Source: Chitinimonas taiwanensis DSM 18899 (GTDB taxonomy: Bacteria > Pseudomonadota > Gammaproteobacteria > Burkholderiales > Chitinimonadaceae). Taken from it: a stretch of 64,000 nucleotides of DNA. Below are positions 1 to 7,630 of this stretch, in pieces. The notes beneath the pieces are model-generated. The model was not told the origin of the DNA. It ran no database searches and saw only the letters and a list, made by a program, of their open reading frames with translations. The stretch spans positions 1 through 64,000 of the forward strand of contig NZ_FPKR01000002.1 in NCBI RefSeq assembly GCF_900119825.1, in the 5' to 3' direction. A program made the translations under genes and the position numbers. Every line of letters starts with the position of its first letter. The stretch's first letter is position 1.

Positions 1-253
1 CCAGGACTTCCTTGAGCATGTCGATATCCAACGCCTGGTTGGCAACTAGGCGTTTGAGCCGGGCGTTCTCTTCTTCAAGCTGCTTGAGCCGCTTGGCTTC
101 AGATACATCCATGCCGCCGAACTTGTTTCGCCAGTTGTAGAAGGTTGCGTCTGAGATGCCATGCTTGCGGCAGAGTTCTGCGGCAGCCATACCGGCTTCG
201 GCTTCCTTCAGGATGGCGATGATCTGGGCTTCAGTGAATCGGGACTTTCTCAT
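1..253 (-). CDS. IS3-family transposase OrfA, N-terminal part
   Basis: The frame begins with ATG at 253 and stays open to the window edge, giving MRKSRFTEAQIIAILKEAE and then a helix-turn-helix with LCRKHGISDATFYNWRNKFG, the DNA-binding domain of IS3-type OrfA proteins. A leucine-rich coiled-coil segment follows (RLKQLEEENARLKRLVANQA), which in the family mediates dimerisation. OrfA binds the element ends and is normally joined to the DDE catalytic OrfB by programmed frameshifting; OrfB would lie to the left, outside the window. An AAAGGAGCCC Shine-Dalgarno-like stretch precedes the start. The family call is secure, the subgroup is not. Confidence 0.9.
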   Translation of the reverse strand, partial: MRKSRFTEAQIIAILKEAEAGMAAAELCRKHGISDATFYNWRNKFGGMDVSEAKRLKQLEEENARLKRLVANQALDIDMLKEVL

Positions 254-314
254 GAGGGGCTCCTTTGCCCTTCATGCTAACTAATTCCTGGTAGACCTGC
301 GTGGGGGAAGGTCA
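1..314 (-). mobile_element. End of an IS3-family insertion sequence (partial)
   Basis: The first 314 bases hold the 5' end of an IS3-type element on the minus strand: an orfA start at 253 and, about 60 bases upstream of it, a candidate terminal repeat reading TGACCTTCCCCCA from 314 inward. The TG end and C-rich repeat are usual for IS3-family termini. The reading frame of the neighbouring TIR-like gene runs straight into this sequence and stops 11 codons inside it, which marks position 314/315 as the insertion junction. The rest of the element, its other end and any target duplication lie outside the window. Confidence 0.75.
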
Positions 315-799
315 GCGAGATTCGAGAGACTTGCAAGAGCCGATTTACTCCCTGCTTCCGCACGCGACAATCGGTATGTAGATACGCGATGTCTGTCAAT
401 GTCAAACGGTGCGTCTAGCGGAAAAGTTCCCAATGCCTCGTTGAAGAGCATAACGATTCGGCCCCATCCGATATGAGCGACGGCATAGCCAAGCTCGAAT
501 AGAACATTAGGATTCGGAGTCTTGCGATACTCTGAACTGGCTGAAGCGTTGATGGTAGTAATGTCGCAGACAAATGCATCGCAAGTCTTGATCTTCTCAA
601 GGATTGTAAGTGGGATATTGGGGCTACCCGCTTCCCCTCGCGTTGCTTCATCTAGCGCTATCCGAAGGCCGGGATATTCCGCTTCGACACTTGAGCTCGC
701 TGTCCTCAAAGCAGAACGAATGGCCCGTCGATTTGTTTCGTCTGGCAAGTCACTTTGCCACGAGTAGAAGATGCTGAAGTCAGTTTCTGATGTCGTCAT
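281..799 (-). CDS. TIR-like nucleotide-binding protein, 3' end cut off by the IS element
   Basis: This 172-residue frame starts with a beta-strand motif FYSWQSDLP near residue 10 and later has CDAFVCDIT and PNPNVLFELGYA (about residues 73-105). The last motif resembles the TIR-fold signature in which a conserved glutamate follows PNV; in TIR NADases that glutamate is catalytic. Such FYSWQSD proteins are often annotated as nucleotide-binding and occur near defence genes; that role is inferred. The final eleven residues (DLPPRRSTRN and the codon before it at the boundary) are encoded by or at the edge of IS terminal sequence, so the native C-terminal part is missing. The gene is probably inactive or gives a truncated protein. 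Confidence 0.7.
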   Translation of the reverse strand: MTTSETDFSIFYSWQSDLPDETNRRAIRSALRTASSSVEAEYPGLRIALDEATRGEAGSPNIPLTILEKIKTCDAFVCDITTINASASSEYRKTPNPNVLFELGYAVAHIGWGRIVMLFNEALGTFPLDAPFDIDRHRVSTYRLSRAEAGSKSALASLSNLADLPPRRSTRN

Positions 800-846
800 A
801 GTTACTCTTGGCTTAGAAGGCCCAACGTTAAGTAGACGTCCTAAAA

Positions 847-864
847 GACGTGTTTAAACACGTC
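847..864. repeat. Perfect 18-bp palindrome
   Basis: GACGTGTTTAAACACGTC is identical to its own reverse complement. It lies about 50 bases upstream of the TIR-like gene start. A second short dyad (ACGTC-CTAAAA-GACGT, about 836-851) abuts it. It could be an operator for a dimeric regulator. No regulator gene sits next to it. Confidence 0.6.
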
Positions 865-918
865 ACGACGACGCCTAATACCGGCTGCCGTGTGACAGAT
901 GGCGGTTTGTAGCATGTT

Positions 919-947
919 CGCTGCTTTTAGACATCCTAAAAGCAGCG
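919..947. repeat. Hairpin with perfect 12-bp arms
   Basis: CGCTGCTTTTAG and CTAAAAGCAGCG are exact inverted copies separated by five bases (ACATC). It stands between the end of the ABC exporter gene (1035) and the start of the TIR-like gene (799), both on the minus strand, so it could terminate exporter transcription. No T-tract follows, so a role as a protein site or mobile-element remnant is equally possible. Confidence 0.5.
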
Positions 948-1034
948 GGAAAAGCGTCACATCATTTGGTCAGGACGACATGCTGGTAAACCGTAGCGTG
1001 CGATGGCCTAGCGCCACAGTCTGCCTTGCTTCGA

Positions 1035-2852
1035 TCAGGCCAGTGCTGGGTCACCGGTCTGTTCTATTTCGCTTTGCTGCAGCGCCCACATGCGCGCATA
1101 CAGGCCGTTCTGGGCCAGCAGGGCGCGGTGGTTGCCGCGTTCCACCACCCTGCCCGCTTCCATGACCAGGATCTCGTCCGCGTCCACCACGGTGGAGAGC
1201 CGGTGGGCAATGATCAGGGTGGTGCGGTTAGCCGAGATGGCGGCCAGTTCGGCCTGGATGGCTTTTTCGGTTTTGGAATCGAGCGCCGAAGTGGCTTCGT
1301 CGAAGATCAGGATGGGTGGGTTTTTCAGGATGGTGCGCGCAATGGCCACGCGCTGCTTTTCGCCGCCTGATAGCTTGAGACCGCGTTCGCCCACCGTGGT
1401 GTCCCAGCCCTGCGGCAGCTTTTCGATGAAGTCGAGGATATGCGCCGAGCGCGCGGCTTCGATGATTTCCTCGCGGCTGGCGTCGGGCCGGCCGTAGGCG
1501 ATGTTGTAGTAGATGCTGTCGTTGAACAGCACCGTGTCCTGCGGAACGATGCCGATATGGGCGCGCAGGCTGGCTTGGGTGAGCTGTCGAATGTCCTGGC
1601 CATTGATGTGGATGGCGCCGGCATTCACGTCGTAAAAGCGGAACAGCAGGCGCGATAGCGTGCTCTTACCGGCGCCCGAGCTGCCGACTACCGCCAGCGT
1701 GTGCCCGGCCGGAATCTGGAAGTCCACACCGTGCAGAATCTGCCGATTCGCCTCGTAGCCAAAATCCACCTGCTGGAAGGCCACTGCGGCGGCGCTGCTG
1801 TGCAGGATCTGCGCGTCAGGGGCATCTTGTACTTCGGCGTTTTGGTGCAGCAGGCTGAACATCTTTTCCATATCAGTCAGCGATTGCTTGATCTCGCGAT
1901 AGGCCATGCCCAGGATGTTCAGCGGTGCATAGAGCTGGATCAGGAAGGCGTTGACCGCCACCAGGTCGCCCAAGGTCATCTGGCCTTTCACCACCCCGTC
2001 CGCCGCCAGCCAGACCAGACCCGTGACCCCCAGCGCAATAATGCCGCTCTGGCCACCATTTAGAATGCCATTCGAGGTTTCGTTGCGGATGGCGGCTTTT
2101 TCCCAGCGCGCCATCGATTCATCGTAGCGGCTCGCTTCGTAGTGCTCGTTGCCGAAGTATTTGACCGTTTCGTAATTGAGCAGCGAATCCACTGCGCGCA
2201 CATTGGCCTTGGAATCGAGCTCATTCATCTTGCGGCGATTCTGGGTGCGCCATTCGGTGATCCAGATGGTGAACACGCCGTACATAAGGATGGTGACCAG
2301 GGTGACGGCGGCAAAACGCCAGTCATACAGCCAGATCAGAATGCCAGTGACGAGGCCGATTTCCAGGATGGTGGGCAGGATATTGAACAGCATGAAGCGC
2401 AGCAGGATGCTGATGCCGCGCGTGCCGCGTTCGATATCGCGCGTCATGCCGCCAGTCTGGCGATTCAGGTGAAAACGCAGGCTCAGCTGGTGCAGATGGC
2501 GGAAGGTTTCCAGCGCCAGCTGGCGTATCGCGCCCTGGGCGACCTTGGAGAAGATCGCATCGCGCAGCTCGCCAAAGCCGGTCATGGCCAGGCGTAACAG
2601 GCCATAGGCCAGAATCAGCGCAATTGGCACCGCCAGCACCAGGCCCGGCTTAGCGCTCAGGTGGTCGACAATGGCCTTGAGCACCAGTGGCACCACCACA
2701 TTGGCCAGTTTGGCCAGCACCAGGCAGCTGATTGCTAGGGTTACCCGGCCCTTGAATTTGAGCAGGTAGGGAAGCAGGGTGGACAGGGTTTGCCAGTCGC
2801 TACGCGGTAGGCGGGGGGAAGCAGGGGCTTGCGGCGCTGACATGAATCGCAT
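1035..2852 (-). CDS. ABC exporter, fused membrane and ATPase domains (Atm1/MsbA type)
   Basis: The 605-residue protein has an N-terminal six-helix ABC membrane domain (about residues 25-320) and a C-terminal ATPase. The ATPase shows Walker A GSSGAGKST, signature LSGGEKQRVAIAR, Walker B ILIFDEATSALD and the switch histidine in IIAHRLSTV. The N-terminus (LLPYLLKFKGRVTLAI) and the helix segment around ETVKYFGNEHYE resemble Atm1/ABCB7-type exporters, which move glutathione-linked sulfur or metal compounds out of the cytoplasm; substrate is inferred only. Two starts are possible: ATG at 2852 (MRFMSAPQ) or ATG at 2843 (MSAPQ). It diverges from the small ORF at 2910. Confidence 0.85.
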   Translation of the reverse strand: MRFMSAPQAPASPRLPRSDWQTLSTLLPYLLKFKGRVTLAISCLVLAKLANVVVPLVLKAIVDHLSAKPGLVLAVPIALILAYGLLRLAMTGFGELRDAIFSKVAQGAIRQLALETFRHLHQLSLRFHLNRQTGGMTRDIERGTRGISILLRFMLFNILPTILEIGLVTGILIWLYDWRFAAVTLVTILMYGVFTIWITEWRTQNRRKMNELDSKANVRAVDSLLNYETVKYFGNEHYEASRYDESMARWEKAAIRNETSNGILNGGQSGIIALGVTGLVWLAADGVVKGQMTLGDLVAVNAFLIQLYAPLNILGMAYREIKQSLTDMEKMFSLLHQNAEVQDAPDAQILHSSAAAVAFQQVDFGYEANRQILHGVDFQIPAGHTLAVVGSSGAGKSTLSRLLFRFYDVNAGAIHINGQDIRQLTQASLRAHIGIVPQDTVLFNDSIYYNIAYGRPDASREEIIEAARSAHILDFIEKLPQGWDTTVGERGLKLSGGEKQRVAIARTILKNPPILIFDEATSALDSKTEKAIQAELAAISANRTTLIIAHRLSTVVDADEILVMEAGRVVERGNHRALLAQNGLYARMWALQQSEIEQTGDPALA

Positions 2853-2909
2853 TCTGAAGCAGGGTTGATCCCGCTATGATGACGGCTGGCTCCCAGATAT
2901 CAAGGTGTG

Positions 2910-3062
2910 ATGATGGCGTGGTTGTTATTGGAGGCGGGCATTGCCGGCCTGTTGCTGGTGCTGATCGTCTGGTGGACCCTGCCGAAGAAGAAGCCCAATC
3001 GGCCGCGGCAGGCGTCCGAAACCCGTGCCAAGGATGCAGCCAAGGACCCGGATTCGGTCTGA
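2910..3062 (+). CDS. Small single-span membrane protein (50 aa)
   Basis: Two successive ATG codons (2910, 2913) open a 50-residue frame. It has one hydrophobic stretch, LLLEAGIAGLLLVLIVWWTL, followed by a basic PKKKPNRPRQ segment and a charged tail ending DPDSV. The topology suggests a short inner-membrane anchor with a cytoplasmic tail. Its TGA overlaps the ATG of the next gene (TGATG), so the two are probably translated together. AAGG lies a few bases upstream of the start. I do not recognise a family; membrane span and coupling are the evidence that it is real. Confidence 0.5.
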   Translation: MMAWLLLEAGIAGLLLVLIVWWTLPKKKPNRPRQASETRAKDAAKDPDSV

Positions 3063-3829
3063 TGCTCATGCGGCGTTACCTGCTCCCTGCCCTGCTCTTG
3101 CTACTGTGTGCGCTTAGCAGCTCGGCTGCCGGCATTGCGCTCTTGCTACAGGTGGAGGGCAAGGCCTCGGTACGTGCGCTGGGCGCCGCCACCGAGCCCG
3201 CCCAGGCGCCGCGCTATCTGACCATCGGCACCGAAATCCAGGTCGCGGGTGGCAGCCAGGTCACGTTGCTACACCTGGGGCGGCAGAGCGAAATCGTGCT
3301 GACCGGCCCGGTGCTGGCCACACTCAGCCGCAGCGGGGTGATGGCCGCCGCCAAGCGCGTGCAGGAAAGCCCGCTGCCAGCCGAGCCGCTGCTGGCGCAA
3401 AGCCTGCCACGCAGCGCGCTGACGCCAGCAAGCCCCGCAGCGCAACCGGCCGATGGCAGCCGCCTGCTACCGGGTTGGCGCCGCTTCAGCTGGCCGGGCA
3501 GCCAGCCGCAGACCTTTACGCTGCAGGACGCCAGCGGGCAGACGCTATTCAGCCAGCCCTTGGCGCGCAGCCCGCTGCAGCTGCCGGAAAACCTGGCCCT
3601 GCAGGCCGGACGCGGCTACCGCTGGGCGGTGCAGGTGCCTGATGCCAGCACACCGCCACGCTGGCATGGCCTGCAGATTGCCGACGCCGGCGTGGCCCAG
3701 CCCCTGCTCGCGCAACGCCCCACTAGCAAAACGCCCGCCTGGCCCTGGCTGATCTACCAGCAGCGCCTGCGCACTGCCGGCTTCAGCACCGACGCCGATG
3801 CGCTGTGGGCTGAACTCAACTCTCCCTAG
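3062..3829 (+). CDS. Exported FecR-like domain protein
   Basis: ATG at 3062 (or 3068) gives about 255 residues. It begins with a signal peptide (MRRYLLPALLLLLCALSSSAAG), then a segment with alternating strands and the pattern ...VEGKASVRA... LTIGTEIQVAGGSQVTLLHLG..., as in FecR-type domains that sense or bind polymers in the periplasm. A proline/alanine linker and a C-terminal part of about 110 residues with a ...YRWAVQVPD... segment follow. A longer frame open from 2876 has no supported start; I chose the ATG that overlaps the upstream stop. It precedes the secreted lyase-like gene by 12 bases, so both are likely one transcript. Confidence 0.65.
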   Translation: MLMRRYLLPALLLLLCALSSSAAGIALLLQVEGKASVRALGAATEPAQAPRYLTIGTEIQVAGGSQVTLLHLGRQSEIVLTGPVLATLSRSGVMAAAKRVQESPLPAEPLLAQSLPRSALTPASPAAQPADGSRLLPGWRRFSWPGSQPQTFTLQDASGQTLFSQPLARSPLQLPENLALQAGRGYRWAVQVPDASTPPRWHGLQIADAGVAQPLLAQRPTSKTPAWPWLIYQQRLRTAGFSTDADALWAELNSP

Positions 3830-3841
3830 ACCGCCAAGCCC

Positions 3842-5317
3842 ATGCGACAGCTTTTCCGCCTTGTTCCGCTCTTGATGTCTGCACCGCTCTGGGCCGCGCC
3901 AGCCGGCCTGGTGCTGACCGACGATGTGGTTGGCCCGACCTGTTTGAACTACCTGGGCATGGGCAAGATGCCCTGGGAAAAGCCGCTGGGCGACTGGGTG
4001 GACCGCGAGGGCAAGCTGTATGGCGACAAGCCCTATGCCAGCCAGGACATCAAACCGCAGCGCAGCCGGCAGATGGTGGAGCTGGACCTGACCGCCCTGG
4101 TACGCGACTGGCTGAGCGGTAAGCAGCCGAATCACGGCGTGCTGCTGCGCGCCCTGCCCGGCCCACTGGCCGGTGTACTCGAATTCCACAGCCGCGAGGC
4201 CAGCGATCTGGGTGGCCGGCCCATGCTGAAGCTGCAGTGGAAGAACGGCGAACGCAGCCGGCTGGCGCCAGCGGCCGATACCTTTCTCGACTGCACCTCG
4301 CAAGCCAGCCTGGGCCAGCGCAAGGACCTGAAGCTCAGTGGCCGCCAGCCCATTCTGATGCGCTTCGAACTGCCGCGCGCCGAGAGCGAGCTGCAGTCGG
4401 CCACGCTGTACCTGGTATCCGATGTGCAATACGGCTCGGGCGCACGCCTGGGCGCCTTCCGGGTGGAGCCGCCGTTCGAACGCGCCAGCAGCAAGATCGA
4501 ACAGGGCCTGGCTGCGCGCTACAAGCGCGATGCGGGGCTGGAGAAAGACCCGGCCGTGCTGTTTACCAGCGGCTTTGAAGAACAGCTGTGGATGAGCCGC
4601 TGGAGCGACTATTCGCTGCGTAGCGAGGCCAGCGCGGTCAGCACCGACCCGGAGCGCGGCTTTGCGCCGCTGTCGGGCAAGGCGCTACGCGTGACCCTGG
4701 CCAAGGGCAAGAACCTCGGCCTCGATCTGCGCTATCTGTTTGCCAAGGAAGGCCAGGCCGAACCGGACGAGATCTACTTCCGCTACTACCTGCGTTTTGC
4801 CAGCGACTGGAACCCCTCGCTGGATGGCGGCAAGATGCCCGGCATTGCCGGCACCTATGGGCGCGCGGGCTGGGGCATGCGTAAGACCGATGGCTACAAC
4901 GGCTGGTCGGCGCGTGGTGGCTTCAATGCGCGCCCGGCCGAGGCCAAGTCGGTTGCCGGGCTGACCGCGCTCAATACCTATAGCTATCACGCCGATATCC
5001 GCGATGCCTCGGGCGATATCTGGCCCTGGGGCAAGGGGCCGGCCGCCCTGCTGGAAAACAAGCGCTGGTACGCGGTCGAGCAGTATCTGAAGCTCAATAC
5101 CCCGGGCGAGAAGAACGGCATCATGCGCGCCTGGGTGGACGGCAAGCTGGTGATGGAGAAAAGCGATATCCGCTTTCGCAATACCGATGCCCTGAAGATC
5201 GAGACCGTCTGGCTCGATGTCTACCACGGCGGGGTATCACCCAGCCCGCACGATATGTCGCTGTATCTCGACAATGTGGTGATCGCCCGTCAGTACATCG
5301 GCCCGATGCAGCCTTAG
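3842..5317 (+). CDS. Secreted DNRLRE-domain protein with a lyase-like C-terminal domain
   Basis: The protein has 491 residues and a signal peptide (MRQLFRLVPLLMSAPLWAAP). Residues of about 20-220 contain ELDLTALVRDWLSGKQPNHGVLL and EFHSREASD, which fit a DNRLRE-type carbohydrate-associated module. The C-terminal 250 residues begin FEEQLWMSRW and carry YFRYYLRFASDWNPS, GGKMPGIAGTYGRAGWG and DVYHGG; these resemble jelly-roll polysaccharide lyases of the PL14 type. It may cut an acidic exopolysaccharide. It ends five bases before the convergent end of the exopolysaccharide operon, which supports a link to that polymer. The catalytic class is inferred. Confidence 0.65.
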   Translation: MRQLFRLVPLLMSAPLWAAPAGLVLTDDVVGPTCLNYLGMGKMPWEKPLGDWVDREGKLYGDKPYASQDIKPQRSRQMVELDLTALVRDWLSGKQPNHGVLLRALPGPLAGVLEFHSREASDLGGRPMLKLQWKNGERSRLAPAADTFLDCTSQASLGQRKDLKLSGRQPILMRFELPRAESELQSATLYLVSDVQYGSGARLGAFRVEPPFERASSKIEQGLAARYKRDAGLEKDPAVLFTSGFEEQLWMSRWSDYSLRSEASAVSTDPERGFAPLSGKALRVTLAKGKNLGLDLRYLFAKEGQAEPDEIYFRYYLRFASDWNPSLDGGKMPGIAGTYGRAGWGMRKTDGYNGWSARGGFNARPAEAKSVAGLTALNTYSYHADIRDASGDIWPWGKGPAALLENKRWYAVEQYLKLNTPGEKNGIMRAWVDGKLVMEKSDIRFRNTDALKIETVWLDVYHGGVSPSPHDMSLYLDNVVIARQYIGPMQP

Positions 5318-5322
5318 GGGCC

Positions 5323-6531
5323 CTAACCCCTACCCACGCGCAGCAGATTGCGCAGATCGCGCAGAAAGGGCTGCGGGTCGCGCCAGGACCACACGTAGTA
5401 GCGCACATTCGGGCGCAGGAAGTCGGCCAGGAAGCGCAGCAGCTCGGCCCAGGGACGGCGCTGGAAGCTGCGGTCAATGATCTTGTCCGGCTGCAGCCAG
5501 ATGCGCAGCAGGCGCTTGAGTTCGGTCGCCACCATGCGGCAGCGCAAGCGCGTGTTCAGTGGCGGCTCGGCAGCATAGGGCAAGCCGTGAGCGACCTGAT
5601 AAGACAGCAGGGCAAAACCAGCGCCCGCGTAGAGCGCGAGCGGATAACTGCCCCAGAAGCGCCCATTGATCTCCATCAGCACCGCACGCCCACTGACCGG
5701 GTCGTAGCGGTATTCGACCATGGCCACACCCTGCCAGCCGATTGCGCGCAGCAGCGCAATCGACTTGGCCTGCAGTTCAACATGCTCGCTGAGCGGCACC
5801 GCGTCGCAAACGCTGGAAAAGCCGCCTTCCGGCGGCCACTCGGCCACGCGGCGGTGCTGAAAGCGCCGTAAAGCCTGGCCTTCATGCAGATAGAAGAATT
5901 GGCCAAGGCCATAGCCGGGGCAGTATTCCTGTACCAAGGGCCATGCGCCTAAGGGGGCGTAACGGCGCAAGGCGGCCAGCAGTTCGTCCTGGGTGTACAC
6001 ATACTCGGCCTTCAGCAAATCCAGCCCCTGCTTGGCGAGCAGTGGCGCCACCGCATTCGGGTCCTTCCACTTCAACACGGCCGGCAATGGGCAGCGCGCG
6101 GCCAAGGCGGCCAGATCGTCACCCGGCAAGGGCTCGATCGACTGCGGCACGGCAATGCCGACCGCCTGGGCGGCGGCCAGCGTGGCCTGCTTGTCGAGCA
6201 CCGTGGCCAGTGCAGCCGGCGCGGGCAGCAGGGCCTCGACCTGGCCGAGCTGGCTGCGCTCGCGCATCAGCCAGTTCAGGTTCACCTCGGCCACTGCCAT
6301 CAGCTTGCACGGGCCATAGCGCTCGCCCACCGCGCGTATCGCCGCCAGCAGGGCCGGACTACGTGCTTCGGGCACCACGATGCCCTCGTGCAGATAACGC
6401 GAGGCCAGACCGATGGCCTGCGGGTCTTGGGTGATGCCAATCACGCGTACGCCGGCAGCGCCGAGTTCGCGCACCAGACTCAGGCCGATCTGGGTTTCCA
6501 GACCAAGCACGATGCAGGGCGGCGCATTCAT
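5323..6531 (-). CDS. ATP-grasp carboxylate ligase, last gene of the EPS operon
   Basis: The 402-residue protein opens with CIVLGLETQIGLSLVRELG, a Rossmann-like pre-ATP-grasp domain, followed by an ATP-grasp domain with LDKQATLAAAQAVGIAVP, VLKWKDPNA and LVQEYCPGYGLGQFF. The metal-binding end is VAMVEYRYD...VLMEINGRFWGS. Such enzymes join a carboxylate to an amine using ATP through an acylphosphate. In this setting it could add an amino acid or amine to the polymer or its precursor. ATG at 6531 overlaps the stop of the acyltransferase gene by four bases, which settles the start over a longer upstream frame. Confidence 0.8.
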   Translation of the reverse strand: MNAPPCIVLGLETQIGLSLVRELGAAGVRVIGITQDPQAIGLASRYLHEGIVVPEARSPALLAAIRAVGERYGPCKLMAVAEVNLNWLMRERSQLGQVEALLPAPAALATVLDKQATLAAAQAVGIAVPQSIEPLPGDDLAALAARCPLPAVLKWKDPNAVAPLLAKQGLDLLKAEYVYTQDELLAALRRYAPLGAWPLVQEYCPGYGLGQFFYLHEGQALRRFQHRRVAEWPPEGGFSSVCDAVPLSEHVELQAKSIALLRAIGWQGVAMVEYRYDPVSGRAVLMEINGRFWGSYPLALYAGAGFALLSYQVAHGLPYAAEPPLNTRLRCRMVATELKRLLRIWLQPDKIIDRSFQRRPWAELLRFLADFLRPNVRYYVWSWRDPQPFLRDLRNLLRVGRG

Positions 6532-7622
6532 GTGGCGCTCCGCAACCGGCCCGCGCCCAGGCGTTGCAGGCGTGCCAGCAGCCAGGCACGCAGCGCATGG
6601 CGCTTGTTCTCGGTAAACAGCCCCACCAGCCACACCGACAGCGCCACCAGCACGGTAGTGGCCAGCCAGTAGCCATAGCCGTTCGGGTCCCCGCGCAGCA
6701 CGGCGGCCCAGAACAGGAATAGTGGCTGGTGCAAGAGATAGAGCGTGAAGGTATAGGCGGCCAGGAAGCGAATCGGCCGCTCGAAAGGCAGCAGCACGGC
6801 GCCCAGCAGCGGCGCCAGCTGGCGCATGGCGGCAAAGTTCATCAGCACCAAGAGGCCCAGCAGATAGTCGGCCAGGAAGAATTTGGAGAAGGTCAGCTGG
6901 GTATGCCAGTGGGCGCCGATCTGCGCCTTGAACCAGGCGCTGATCTGCCCTTCCACATCCAGCGCATGGAAGGCCACGATGCCGAGCACCGATACGACTG
7001 CCAGCACACCGGCCTGCGGCGTGCTCAGCCTTTGCAGCGCGCGCCAGCGATACAGCAGCACACCGAGCGCCCAGATCGGCGCCAGCATCAAAATTTTTGG
7101 CCCCAGCAGCAGCGCCAGTACGGCCAAAGCGGGCCAGGCCAGCCGGCGCGGCAGGAAGGTGAGCAGGCCGAAGGCCACGTAGTACCAGAACTCGTAGCAG
7201 ATCGACCAGTAAGGCACATTCGAGAAGCTGGTGATGGAGACGAACCAGACCTCGTTGAGCATGGCCGTGCCGGCCAGGAGGCGCACGGCGAACTGGTCGA
7301 ACGGGTAGTTGTACAGCGCCGGGTAGAGCTGGCGGCCGATGGCATCGAGCAGCACGGTCAGCAACAGCGCCGGCACAGCCACCGAGTAGACGCGTGACAG
7401 GCGGCTGGCCGCATAGCTGGCCCAGTCGTTCTCCTTGCTGTCGGTGATATAGGCGATCACGAAGCCGGACAGCACAAAGAACACGATGACCGCGCTATGC
7501 CCGAAGTGACTGGCCGGCAGGATGTCGGCCACCAAGAGGCGCTGATTCGAGTGGTAGACATACACGAGGCAGGCGGCGATAAAGCGCACCGCGTCGAGAT
7601 AGAGCGAGAAGGGTCGGTTCAT
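6528..7622 (-). CDS. Membrane acyltransferase 3 (OafA/YrhL type)
   Basis: The 364-residue protein starts MNRPFSLYLDAVRFIAACLVYVYHS, the N-terminal signature of acyltransferase-3 proteins with the catalytic-site histidine in the first helix. About ten hydrophobic segments follow, including VIVFFVLSGFVIAY. These proteins acetylate or succinylate extracytoplasmic sugars, using an acyl donor from the cytoplasm. Its position late in the polymer operon suggests O-acylation of the exopolysaccharide. Start chosen at 7622 because homology begins there; the frame upstream is Arg/Ala-rich and overlaps the neighbouring gene. Confidence 0.85.
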   Translation of the reverse strand: MNRPFSLYLDAVRFIAACLVYVYHSNQRLLVADILPASHFGHSAVIVFFVLSGFVIAYITDSKENDWASYAASRLSRVYSVAVPALLLTVLLDAIGRQLYPALYNYPFDQFAVRLLAGTAMLNEVWFVSITSFSNVPYWSICYEFWYYVAFGLLTFLPRRLAWPALAVLALLLGPKILMLAPIWALGVLLYRWRALQRLSTPQAGVLAVVSVLGIVAFHALDVEGQISAWFKAQIGAHWHTQLTFSKFFLADYLLGLLVLMNFAAMRQLAPLLGAVLLPFERPIRFLAAYTFTLYLLHQPLFLFWAAVLRGDPNGYGYWLATTVLVALSVWLVGLFTENKRHALRAWLLARLQRLGAGRLRSAT

Positions 7623-7630
7623 GGCGGGCC

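Noticed and set aside
820-864. Integron attC-like site (GCCCAAC and GTTAAGT near a dyad)
   Set aside because: The two core motifs lie side by side instead of about 60-130 bases apart, and there is no second GTTRRRY partner or integrase.
2876-3829. Long frame starting at 2876 as one 317-residue protein
   Set aside because: The first 62 residues have no domain or signal and overlap the small membrane ORF; the ATG at 3062 has a signal peptide and an overlap with the upstream stop.
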